24,178 nucleotides of DNA from Klebsormidium nitens (Eukaryota; Streptophyta; Klebsormidiophyceae; Klebsormidiales; Klebsormidiaceae), in NCBI GenBank assembly GCA_000708835.1, contig DF237858.1:1-24178 (forward strand), written 5' to 3'. A program made the translations under genes and the position numbers. Numbering within the stretch: position 1 is the first letter of the stretch; each line of letters starts with the position of its first letter. Below, in pieces: positions 9,832 through 24,178 of this stretch. Below the pieces are notes generated by a model that did no database searches, was not told the DNA's origin, and saw only the letters and a program-made list of their open reading frames with translations.

Positions 9832-12800
9832 TCACAATATTTTCTTCCCGCCAACACTAATCCGCCGTCGAAAAGGCCAGAGCTTCTTGACCATCAAAAT
9901 TAGCCACCGCAAGATCCGCTGTATCCACGACCCTCGCTCCTCCTCCGGCTGTGGCTTGAACATCTCTTTGTACATCTTCTTCTGCTTCTCGCTCACCGCC
10001 TTTTCATTCTCAACCGCTATTCTAAGCTCCCGAGCGATTTCTTTATCTCCTGGAGCAAGTTTCAGAGCTCGTTTAAAGTCGTTGATTGCATCTTCGCTCT
10101 GGCCGAGCGCCACTTTGGCTCGCGCCCGCCGGAAGAGCGCCTTCACGTTTTTCTGGTCGTCCGCCAAAACCTGCGTGGACATGCAGCCAATGAGCAACCA
10201 TGTGCGCACTCGTCGTCCGGAAGTATCGAAATAATCTTTTCTCATTCGAATCTTTAGAGCGCCCCTTACTTTCTTTACGTCTTTCTGCTAATAGTAGAAA
10301 GCCCGTTGATTCTGCTTGCGAAAGACTGCGCTTTGACAGGCTTTTTCAACCTGAAATGAAAAGCCTTTGAGCCAACCGCAGGTGTACGTGTTTGCAACTG
10401 CTGACAGGGAGCCTCATCTCACGATTCTACCACGTTCGCATGAACGCATTGTCATAGTTCGTATCGTAGAACGTAGCCGCCTGACTAAGCGTCGAAGCGG
10501 AGGTCACAAAAGTCGAAGACCTCGATAAGTGTGAGAGGATAAATACGGCTCGAAGCCCCTCATCTCAGTGACTCAGCTTGATTCCGTCCTCTGAAAAGCC
10601 GGACAAAGACGTCACGATCAGTGCAAAAACTCTGAAGTGGTCAGAGACTGGCCGACAGCATAATATACTTCGGTTCGGAGCAACCGTCTGGACAACTTTC
10701 CGGACACCGTGGCTCCTATCTGCGTACGGACCAATCGACCTTGGACAAGTTCCATTGCCGAGCCCCACTTCGAGATCTTAGACCGCCTCAGATTACAAGC
10801 AGAAAAGCGAAAAACGAAAGGAGCACGCAGACGACGCCACCTTCATTTCAACGGGGAAAACGGGTGTTAATGCAAACAATGAAACTTACCGCGTTACAGT
10901 TCGCGATTGCCTCGTTATACCGCTTCAGCCTGAGCATGCATGCCGCGATGTTGAGCAGGCAGGGTATCCGCACGGCGTCTGCGTCTTCGCGGTAGCGCCC
11001 CTCCAGCTGAAACATGAAGTCGTCCCCCATGAACGTCAGCCCCTGCGTCAAAACGACACACAGCGTGACGTCAGTCTCGTGGGCACGTGCTCGTTGCTTT
11101 TTGAGATTCGCGCTTTTCTTCTGTTGATGCTAAGACTCTCCACTTGTCATTGTTGTATCGTCCTGGCGGCGGCAGTCGACAGGGTCGGTTTTGCGCCTCG
11201 ATCGATCCGCTCGACTACTTTTCTTGTTTTTGCACTCCCATGAAAACCGCACAGCAGCCCTTTGAGTTACGCCATCCGGCCCATATCCAGCCACTGGAAG
11301 CTACGGCGACCTGTAATGATTGCGTTTCGGACGACAGCGGTCAATGACATTTGAAGCGGAGGAAAGAGAAGCGCCAACGCCCGTTCGAATTGCGTAACCG
11401 TATGACGAGTCTGACCTGGTTCGCCTCACACCGGTCAAAAATATCAAAGTTATAGATTTCTCGAGTACCTTTTTGACAGAAGTAGATGGTAGTCGACCCT
11501 ATCCTCGGAAGGGCGAGCAATGTGCTGCTAATGCTGATTGCAAAGGGAGGATTGAAGACAAGCTTCGCCACTTGGAAAGGGGTGGAGGCGCTTCTCGCGG
11601 TCAGAACAGACGCGTCCCGAGATGGTCGAAGAATGGGTGGACGTTACCAATAAGTGTTTCAATCCATCCGAGCTTCCATAAAGTGCTTGAAGATCGTCTT
11701 GTGTCGAGAACACGCAGACGGACTCAGCAAAACCGGACAGGCAATTCACAAAATCCACAGATTAGTTATGAAGAGCGACCTTTTCGTCGCACAGCATTTT
11801 CAAGGTAAGTCTCTTGCCGAACCTTTCTTCACCGACTCGGAGCGCTTTTCGGAGAAGCGAATCGGCATTCAGCAGAATCCACAAAATGATTGGGCAAGCG
11901 ACCCTCGCACAGCCTTCTTCGAGTACGTCCGAAAATACTTCGTGCTGCTTCCTGGGAAAGCGGAACAGTCACGTCAACAGGAAACACGAGTGGCTTAAGC
12001 GACCCTCACGCAGCCTTTGCCAAATTCTTCTCGTGCTGGCCGGTCTCACCATTTCGTACTGCTTAAGTGCTTCCTCTGTTTGCCCCCCCTTGAAGAGGTC
12101 GTTCCCGTCCACCCGTCGTCGGTCCGCCGCCGCAATGCGCTCTTCCACGGTCATCTCGGACCGTGGTCGGCCCTGTAACAAATTCCTCAAGGTTGAGCAG
12201 CCAAAAAATCAAAGCGTGAGGATGGTGGTTCGGCTCACCAGATTGATGAAACGTGGACACGAACAGTCGTCAAACGTCAGTGGAAGGTTGCGACCGTGAG
12301 GGGTCAAGGAGTGAAACGTGTTTGCAGTTCACCGGGGCTGAAAAACCAGATTCAAAGGAACACGGGATGCCTACAAATACTTGACAGCGATGAGAGCAGG
12401 GGCGGAGGATTGTACGGCCTAGTCATAATACAAGACGGGATAGAGGACACTGATCATCGCGTCCCTTATACTGGCTTGAAAAGACCATATGCAGAAGTTA
12501 GAACGTTTCTTCTCAACGAAAAGACCACAAGCTTCATCAAAGACCGACCTCGTTTGCTGGCTCGAACCCTTTCAACTCCACTTCGTATAGGAGGTCTGCC
12601 TTTGGGGGTACGGTCGGGAAAGAGAAGCAGCCCTCCTTTCCGTACCCTTGCTGCCATGCCACGTGCACCAGGCTCTTCTCCCCCGCTTGCATGCTCGTGA
12701 GCGCCAGCCCCAACCCCTTCAAACCTTGCTGCTCTGGATAATGATGAAGAATTGGTCATTGGGAGGGTGGAATCTTGGGGTTACGTATTTAGGAGAAGCG

Positions 12801-14465
12801 TTATGGATCAAGAGCAAAGCATAATGAAACACTGTGAGGCCAGCCTCAAACCTTGCTGCTCTGAAGAGCGATGAAAAGAACAGTGATCAGAGGCTTCGAG
12901 TATCAAGCCCCAGTCTTTTCAATCCTGCGGCTCTCAGAGTAAGCGAAGAGATGGAGATTGTGAGCGGGGGAAGCTGGATTTTTGATGCAAATTGTGTTGA
13001 TCAGGGGCTTTTTCGCTGGTCGGACGCAGCCACAGGTTTTTCAGATCTTGCTGCTCTGGGAGGGTCTTCGGTGTTCAAGCGGAAGAATCTCTGGAGTTCG
13101 AAAGCGTTTCACATATCCCCAGAGTTGAGAATGCGCCCTTGACATAAGAAGCGTTGAGACTCTGGCCGAAAAATGCTGGAGAATGATGATCTAAACAGGC
13201 TACTACTGCAAAGCCAAATCCTGCTCAGATGTCAGTCACAATCAGAATCTGCACAGTGACCTCCGATCTGGAAAACACCTATCCAGTTCCCTTAGAGAGA
13301 GGCAGCCATTATTGGCAGGAGAGATCGTCGGGAGGGTGGATTCTGAGTCCAAGTGCAACCCCAAACACTGTGAGGCATGTGAAAGAAGCTATGGTTCGCA
13401 AATGTCAAAGGATGTTACCTCAGGACCCCCCGAAAGGGCCCGAATTTATCTGCTACAGTGCAAGTAAAAGTAGAGATGTTTCCCAATTATGAGACACGAA
13501 AGAATGTAACACCCTTTGAAATGGAGACCGCAAAGGCAAGGAGTGACCCGCACCATGGCCAATGACAACTTCCGCCGCCTGGCCCTCCTCCCAGGTGTCG
13601 TAGAACTTGTCCCCAGTTGCCTTGATCCAACCCCGGTAGTGCACTGCAGGTGTCAAGACAGTGCTTGAGAATCAGTAGTTGCTGTAGGACTGGTTGTGGA
13701 AAGAAAACTTGCCTCGTTTGCGGAGAAAGCGATGTTGAATGTTGTTCTAGACAGGGCCGACGTAGCGGGGGTTTATTTCCGGATCTCTGATGTTAACATT
13801 GTCTGCACTCGAAAAGCATCATTGAATGTAGTTTGGATTCAAAAAACGGCGTTTCATTACTGGCGGTGTGGCCGGAAGCAGGCGTCTTTGTGAATGAACT
13901 TTCTACAGAGAACTACAAATCTGGTTTCATTCCGTTCAAGCAATATAATTTTTGAAGTACGTGGTGGCACTAAGTTCTGAAAATTCGTTCAAAAAACAAT
14001 CAGCCCTCGTTCAAAAAACACGTGCCACATTGTGCATCTCATCTTCGAAACGCAAGTATCTTCAATCGGATTGTGACAGAAGCTATGGCGCCTGGGCGTT
14101 AGGGAGCTGCATTGCATTCTCTTCCTAGGATTCACAAACACATACTGACCACAACAGCAACTTCCAGACTGATGGTCTGCACGATGCGGTGTGACAATTA
14201 ACCACCTACCAAAACACGTGGCGTGCTTCTTGGGACTGTCGCCTGTTCCTGCCCTCAAAACCTGCTTTTCAACACCGTCCCCAACCTTAAGCATTTCAGA
14301 CGTCGCCTCCGGAACCGGCAATGCAGTACTTTCTTGCTGCACAGCAGTCTGCTTGAGGACTAGCGACTCTCCCTTCTCGTTCTTGACGTCTCCGGTGCCA
14401 TTGATCAGCGCGTCAATTTCCTGTGAGGTCATCACAACCTCCTCGAAGTCACCCCCGTCGCTCAT
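9832..14465 (-). CDS. FKBP42: FKBP42 / TWISTED DWARF 1-type immunophilin, six exons
   Basis: Exons in transcript order are 14465-14210, 13643-13554, 12733-12549, 12172-12050, 11042-10890 and 10170-9832, giving 381 residues (Arabidopsis TWD1 has 365). The first ATG of the frame (MSDGGDF) is used. Residues about 60-177 form an FKBP fold (VHYRGWIKATGDKFYDTW, then YGKEGCFSFPTVPPKADLLY). Residues about 183-310 are TPR repeats introduced by SEMTVEERIAAADRR, with GDDFMFQLEGRY, LNIAACMLRLKRYNEAI and ALFRRARAKVALG. The C-terminus (RILRWLILMVKKLWPFRRR, about 354-372) is a basic-flanked membrane anchor. Known orthologues bind HSP90 through the TPR and escort ABCB auxin transporters to the plasma membrane. 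The FKBP residues matching D37 and W59 of human FKBP12 appear replaced, as in Arabidopsis, so isomerase activity is unlikely. It diverges from the CreA-like gene. Confidence 0.94.
11752..12075 (-). repeat. Tandem copies around the FKBP42 exon 4 donor
   Basis: The segment following the exon 4 donor contains gcgaccctcacgcagcc (from 11999). Related segments begin at 11898 (gcgaccctcgcacagcc) and 11775 (gcgaccttttcgtcgcacagc), and their leading sequences also match each other (cacaaaatccacagatt and cagaatccacaaaatgatt). The copy near 11930 also resembles the exon edge beyond the donor. Spacings are about 101 and 123 bases, shorter than at the other junctions. Confidence 0.65.
12718..13060 (-). 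repeat. Tandem copies of the FKBP42 exon 3 acceptor junction
   Basis: On the plus strand the true junction reads caaaccttgctgctctg (12720-12736), where the minus-strand cag|ag acceptor lies. The same word recurs exactly at 12847 and in degraded form at 12920 (caatcctgcggctctcag) and 13042 (cagatcttgctgctctg). All copies keep the minus-strand AG at the splice position. The spacings are 127, 73 and 122 bases. Confidence 0.75.
12761..13376. repeat. Second pair of matching blocks in FKBP42 intron 2
   Basis: gggagggtgga at 12761 recurs at 13330, and the 14-base word aaacactgtgaggc at 12827-12840 recurs exactly at 13363-13376. Both pairs are in the same order and similarly spaced (569 and 536 bases), so they probably come from one older duplication that spans the junction copies. 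Confidence 0.65.
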
Positions 14466-14782
14466 TGTGAGCGCAACCAATGGAGCCCCTTAAAAGGCCT
14501 CTGGAACGAAAGCTGGCTGACCCGATGACCGCCCTTCCCTTCCCAAATGTGTGACTTTTCACAATTTTGTGGCAACTCTGGAAGCAATGCGCCAATATTG
14601 CCAATGGCGGCGACGCGCGCTTCTGCCCGCGAGCAGGCTAGGGTGGACAGCGTGCCGACTAGCGGAAGGACGGAACGCTGACGAACGGAACGGCCGGAAC
14701 GCTGTTTCTTCACTTTCTTCAGATTTAGTAGGTAAGCAAGCACAATTTTAATATTTTAATCCTCCGCCAAAGGAACGACCCA
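14466..14782. promoter_or_regulatory. Divergent promoter between FKBP42 and the CreA-like gene
   Basis: Only 317 bases separate the two start codons, which point away from each other, so both promoters and both leaders must share this space. It contains two CCAAT words close together (14592 and 14601), a GC-rich core (ggcggcgacgcgcgc), and a repeated ggaacgctg (14672 and 14696, 24 bases apart) set among cggaac words. No TATA box stands out near either gene. A gtaagc at 14731 could be a leader-intron donor or chance. Confidence 0.6.
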
Positions 14783-15730
14783 ATGGCGTCCTCTGCTTGC
14801 TGTGCCGCAGGCCTGGGCTTCCTCGCATCTGCATTGAACAACTTACATTGCACGACAGAGCCCCAATGCCACCAGATTCGAGGCAGCGGCGACGCTTCCA
14901 CATCGTACTCTAGATGCGCGCTTGGCGCACCGGGCCATGCTAAACTCCCTCTGAAAGCATTGAGAGGTCTGCAAAGGGTTGGCTTGCAAGGAACACCGGG
15001 GGTTGCAATGAAGGGCAGGAAAAGTGCTTGCAGCACTTATCTGATGCATGCAGCGGCACAGTCTAAGACTTCGGCATTGGAATCTTTGAGGGCAGAAACC
15101 CCTGCTCCAAAGGACACAGAACCATGGGCAACGGAAGAAAGTAGACTGGACGAAAGTGCAGAATCCGATGGCCCTGCTGGCACCAGTAGATGGATCGCTC
15201 GGGCGCTGTCAATTGTTGCAGGCGCCTTGCTTGCGCTGCAAGGGCCTCAGATGGCATTAGCGGGCGTGCAGAAGGTTGGCGAGTTCACCGGCAGTGGGTT
15301 CATCTTCAAGGACTCCATCGAAGTGATGTCAATCGACGACCCCAAGGTCTCAGGAGTCACTATCTTTGTGTCGGACTTCCAACGATCATTGACTGACCGC
15401 CTATCGAAGGACTTCTTCAATGAGCCAAGCCAAGCCTCGATTACGTGTGCGCAGACCAGCCCCCTCAGAATTGTTGGGAAGATCGCTGGGAAGGAGGGTG
15501 AGGAGATCTTCCAAGAGACCAAGAACTTCCTGGCGTTCAAGACGCTTCATGTGAGGAGGATCTTTGACGAGAAGAAGAATGCGCTGGTGTACGTTGCTTA
15601 CAGCACGCGCTTTCAATCAGACAATGACAAGGTGTCTGCTGGACGCTATCGGACGTCCATTTGCACAGTCCCACTCTTTAACGCAGTTGTACAGAATGAT
15701 GCTGGAGCGCCAGGGGATGGGTCAGGATGA
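14783..15730 (+). CDS. Plastid-targeted CreA-family protein, intronless
   Basis: A single open frame of 315 residues. The ATG at 14783 is the first of the frame. Residues 1-90 are Ser/Ala/Arg-rich with few acidic residues, as in a chloroplast transit peptide. After an acidic linker, a hydrophobic segment (WIARALSIVAGALLALQ) ending ALA-G near 157-160 looks like a thylakoid-transfer or signal-type cleavage region. The mature part matches the bacterial CreA family along its length: VGEFTGSGFIFKDSIEV, DDPKVSGVTIFVSD, ASITCAQTSPLRI, GEEIFQETKNFLAFKTLHV, DEKKNALVYVAYSTR and SICTVPL. Escherichia coli CreA is about 157 residues, close to this mature domain. The molecular function of CreA is not established; a lumenal location is my inference. 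Its lack of introns contrasts with its neighbours. It is convergent with TGS1. Confidence 0.88.
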   Translation: MASSACCAAGLGFLASALNNLHCTTEPQCHQIRGSGDASTSYSRCALGAPGHAKLPLKALRGLQRVGLQGTPGVAMKGRKSACSTYLMHAAAQSKTSALESLRAETPAPKDTEPWATEESRLDESAESDGPAGTSRWIARALSIVAGALLALQGPQMALAGVQKVGEFTGSGFIFKDSIEVMSIDDPKVSGVTIFVSDFQRSLTDRLSKDFFNEPSQASITCAQTSPLRIVGKIAGKEGEEIFQETKNFLAFKTLHVRRIFDEKKNALVYVAYSTRFQSDNDKVSAGRYRTSICTVPLFNAVVQNDAGAPGDGSG

Positions 15731-16329
15731 GCGATGCAACTGAGAGAGGCCCAATCCATGTAACGTGTATCGTCGTCAGGTTAGGGGTGCTTCTAGAGGT
15801 ATTTGCGGCTCCAAAATTATGGAGTTTGTGTTGAGTGTCCAATAGTCCAGAAGGGCAATTCGAGGTCTGCCAGCAATAAGCTGTCAGTTATTGGCAACTG
15901 AGGATCATTGTAAAACCGCTACGTTGCAGTGCCCAGAGTATGGTCTTGAGGATGAAGACTATAAATAACGGACCATAGACTGCTTGTACACTGACAGGCT
16001 TGTTCACAGCTCCAGGCTGGCCTTTTTGACCGCAAAATAAGCGAACATCAACTCCGAGGACTGCTTTTAATAAGACTATAATCAAGAAGAGTCCGAGTTA
16101 ACTTGTGTCCGAGCCTCGAGGTGGCTTTCCTTCAGCTCACAAAACGTCGTGCCCAAAGTGCAAATTGCAAGGTTGATGCCCTTGAGCTCTGCAGGCCGCA
16201 ATGATATGCACTGTACCTTGATTCGATTCATTTACGATGAGTCTGAGCTGGATTTCTTCAAGTTCAAGTCTTTTCAGTGCCAGCATCGTGGCGGCCGCCA
16301 TACTAATCTGAAACTACTGTGTTATATAT

Positions 16330-16354
16330 ACCCCACAAGTAGCTTTTGTGGGGT
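16330..16354. other. Perfect 9-bp hairpin
   Basis: accccacaa (16330-16338) pairs perfectly with ttgtggggt (16346-16354) around a 7-base loop. It follows a tatatata run and lies about 600 bases after the CreA-like stop codon, so it might sit beyond the mature transcript. Function is unknown. Confidence 0.6.
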
Positions 16355-16615
16355 GAAGTGGTGCATGGATCTTCACAATGCATGGTGCAGTCCCATTGCA
16401 CGTGAAGCTCGTCGCCATCATGTGGCCGCAGCTGAACGGAAGGCTCACGAGCTCCGTCGATGAACTCTTCAGCTTTTTGAGGTCCATGATTCATATACAA
16501 TTTCTAGCTAGCTTATTGTATGCACGTTGCGCGGCATTAATCATGGCGGTATATATAGCCTATGACAGCTCTCAGAGCTATTCTTTTATGTATGCACATG
16601 AGAAATTGCACAGCC

Positions 16616-16676
16616 GTGCCCGGCCCAGCGAGACGAACATGGATTTTCATGCCTGGCGGCATTAGCGGGCCGGCAC
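16616..16676. repeat. Imperfect GC-rich inverted repeat
   Basis: gtgcccggccc (16616-16626) and gggccggcac (16667-16676) are inverted copies apart from one bulged base, around a 40-base loop. It lies in the same palindrome-rich intergenic stretch. Confidence 0.5.
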
Positions 16677-17263
16677 AGACGGCAAGCTGCCGCATATCCG
16701 ACGAATTGGCCCGATGGTATCGTGTCTGCCGTCGTTGGATTGTAAGATCTCTGCACGTCAACTTCGACATGAATTCAATCATTATTCGCTTGGTTTTAGC
16801 AACTCGACATTGTACGTCCCAAGATGCTACTTGAAACTAGCTGCAATGATTTGAGTTAATCATAACGGAAAGAATGCATGACACGTACGTACACACTACG
16901 CACTCTGCAAGCACTGACCGTCTCGTAGCCATGACGTTTCTGCAGCCTAATTCTGGCGACGATGCAACCCGGCTACGACAACATCTCATTGAACTTGCAG
17001 ACCCAGCTGTTGATTAACAGTTGCACAAATGTTTGAGCTCTGCACACCTGACGGCATACAAGAAAGCATGACAGCCCTTGAAGAGAGGCCTCCTTCTCTT
17101 TATTAGTCTGATCCAAGAGAAACTAGAATAAGGACACAAGGGTGCATTATGAAAGCCGTGTTGAACAGCCGGTTTCGTCAACATGTCATGCTGAGGCTTA
17201 CACCCGAAGCCACTCGCCGCTGTCGAGTCACTTTCCTAGCAGGTGTGTATTGGCAAACGGATG

Positions 17264-23089
<5,826 letters not shown>

Positions 23090-23453
23090 CTAGGTATCTA
23101 GATTCCAACAGCGACAGGAGTTGGAATTGTCCAAGAGGGAGGAAACCGAGAAGAAAGCGACGGTGGATGTTCTAAGAGGCTGGACAAACGCAACGCAGCT
23201 GAGGCAAAAGGGCACCCTAGTGGAGCCAACTACATCCACAGTGTCGATGATAAGGTGGTGAGCCTCATGCAGGAATCAGAGAGGAAACTGACGGCGATGA
23301 GCACAACCCTGGAAAGACCCCAATCATAAAAGGCACTTGCAAATACTATACCCTTTGCATGGATTTCCCCATGCCATAAAACATTGGGGGTTCTCCTGCC
23401 ATGTCCTCTTGAAGACACAATATGTTATGAAACGAATGTCAAGCGTTCCTTAC

Positions 23454-23517
23454 CTTGGATTCCCTCCTGTTCTCCCTCCTCTTCTGCAGCCTCATCAACC
23501 GCTGCCCCAGTTCATCA
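23454..23517 (-). CDS. TGS1: Probable upstream exon of TGS1, basic
   Basis: A minus-strand acceptor (gatcatgcag) and a good donor (tccaag|gtaagg) bound 64 bases encoding, after one shared base, DELGQRLMRLQKRRRENRRE and SK. The donor is phase 0, matching the exon starting at 23089. The acceptor needs two bases from the previous exon, which the donor at 23787 supplies (ag + t = Ser). The double phase match and the arginine/lysine-rich composition argue for a real exon. Family identity of this part is not recognised. Confidence 0.5.
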
Positions 23518-23786
23518 CTGCATGATCAAGTTCATCTTAAGTCACCATAGTGACCAAGAGACTCGCTGTCATGCTTACACTGCACAGAGTGCTGATCCTA
23601 GAAGTTCACATACTCGCTTTCAAAGCCACGACAAGAGAGTTCAAGTCCGGACCTTCACAACTGTCGTTGAGCTACATAGGGGACAGCAAATCCTTGTAGC
23701 AGATCAAATGCCGACAGCAAGCGATTGACATTGATTCTGGACCCTTGATGCGCTTTGCTTGAGGAGCTGTCAAGGGCCCCACTTAC

Positions 23787-24009
23787 CTGAGGTCCACTCT
23801 AGTGAAGAAGCAAGGGGCCGCTGGCGCGCTCCTCTCTTCCATTGGCATTGGCTCAAAACACGAGTGCCAAACCTTCAGCACTCCGTTTGCATTTGCGCCA
23901 GACGCATGAATCACCTTGGTAGCACCAGCAGCATTGACCAGCAAGTAAGCGCTGGTGGCGGTCAGGATCTCCAAGGGTGCCCCAATTGCTCCAAAAACAG
24001 CGCTACCAA
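23787..24009 (-). CDS. Possible further upstream exon of TGS1 or of a neighbouring gene
   Basis: An open minus-strand frame ends at a strong donor (ctcag|gtaagt). It encodes an alanine-rich segment (GSAVFGAIGAPLEILTATSA, VNAAGATKVIHASG) followed by GVLKVWHSCFEPMPMEERSA and CFFTRVDL. Its end phase fits the exon at 23517. The upper boundary is uncertain: a cag acceptor at 24010-24012 is used here. A competing reading ends at a gtaaga donor at 24021, with upstream codons KVLNLEHRQGTLIHTY in another frame. Only one of the two can be spliced in a given transcript. I do not recognise the domain. Confidence 0.35.
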
Positions 24010-24178
24010 CTGCTCTCTTACCAGAGCTTTGCACAGCACCAGACCTGTTGGGCGATGTTGGTATGTGTGGATCAGGGTGCCTTGTCTGTGCTCCAAATTC
24101 AGAACTTTTAGGGCTGCGCCTGGCTGCGCCACCTCTCTCAATCCGCCCCGACTCGTGTGACTTGGCTTCTAGCCTCTA

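Larger units (their letters stand above)
15731..17263. other. Intergenic region between convergent CreA-like and TGS1
   Basis: No coding exon is recognised on either strand. It should contain both 3' untranslated regions. The stretch 16320-16680 has tatatata runs and atgcat/gcatgg words much like 9170-9430, plus two hairpin-forming segments. The open frames across 16149-16834 look like chance frames, with no recognisable motif. Confidence 0.6.

Noticed and set aside
9832-10245. Start of the last FKBP42 exon at an upstream frame opening near 10234
   Set aside because: Residues before VLADDQKN do not fit the family, and a good acceptor (tccacgcag) sits immediately before the Val codon at 10170.
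14783-15730. PsbP-like lumenal protein
   Set aside because: Targeting looks similar, but the conserved blocks (DDPKVSGVT, ITCAQTSPLRI, EIFQETKNFLAFKTL, KNALVYVAYS) match the CreA family rather than PsbP.
24022-24178. Minus-strand segment KVLNLEHRQGTLIHTY ending at a gtaaga donor
   Set aside because: It is at the edge, in a different frame from the better-supported neighbour, and ends at phase 0, which does not fit the exon at 23517. Kept only as an alternative.

Overview
The window is nuclear DNA from a eukaryote of the green plant lineage. The genes are split by GT-AG introns of about 270-1220 bases, two proteins carry plastid-type targeting sequences, and the gene set (a plastid DiT1 carrier, a TWD1-type FKBP, a WW-domain TGS1) is plant-like. 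A streptophyte alga or early-diverging land plant is my best guess; nothing fixes the species. I see no rRNA, tRNA, CRISPR or intact mobile element.

Layout, left to right. 1-2.8 kb: a possible C-terminal membrane-protein exon on the minus strand (667-831), a weaker candidate exon (1174-1307), and a CCAAT/TGACGTCA cluster near 2.06-2.12 kb. 2846-8442 (+): a complete six-exon gene for the plastid 2-oxoglutarate/malate translocator (DiT1). 8443-9831: noncoding space between convergent genes, rich in short palindromes. 9832-14465 (-): a complete six-exon FKBP42/TWISTED DWARF 1 immunophilin. 14466-14782: a 317-base divergent promoter. 14783-15730 (+): an intronless, plastid-targeted CreA-family protein. 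15731-17263: noncoding space between convergent genes. 17264 to about 23089 (-): trimethylguanosine synthase 1 (TGS1) with a nuclear localisation signal, a WW domain and the full methyltransferase core. Two further exons whose phases fit may extend it toward the right edge.

The genes do not form a pathway. DiT1 exchanges dicarboxylates at the plastid envelope, FKBP42 is a membrane-anchored co-chaperone, CreA-like is a presumed lumenal plastid protein of unknown role, and TGS1 hypermethylates snRNA/snoRNA caps.

The most unusual feature is in the introns. Several exon-intron junctions in the three split genes are followed or preceded by decayed tandem copies of themselves, commonly spaced 134-150 bases apart. 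Most copies keep the splice-site GT or AG while the rest has diverged. This suggests repeated duplication of roughly nucleosome-sized pieces across splice junctions, leaving arrays of decoy splice sites and lengthening introns.
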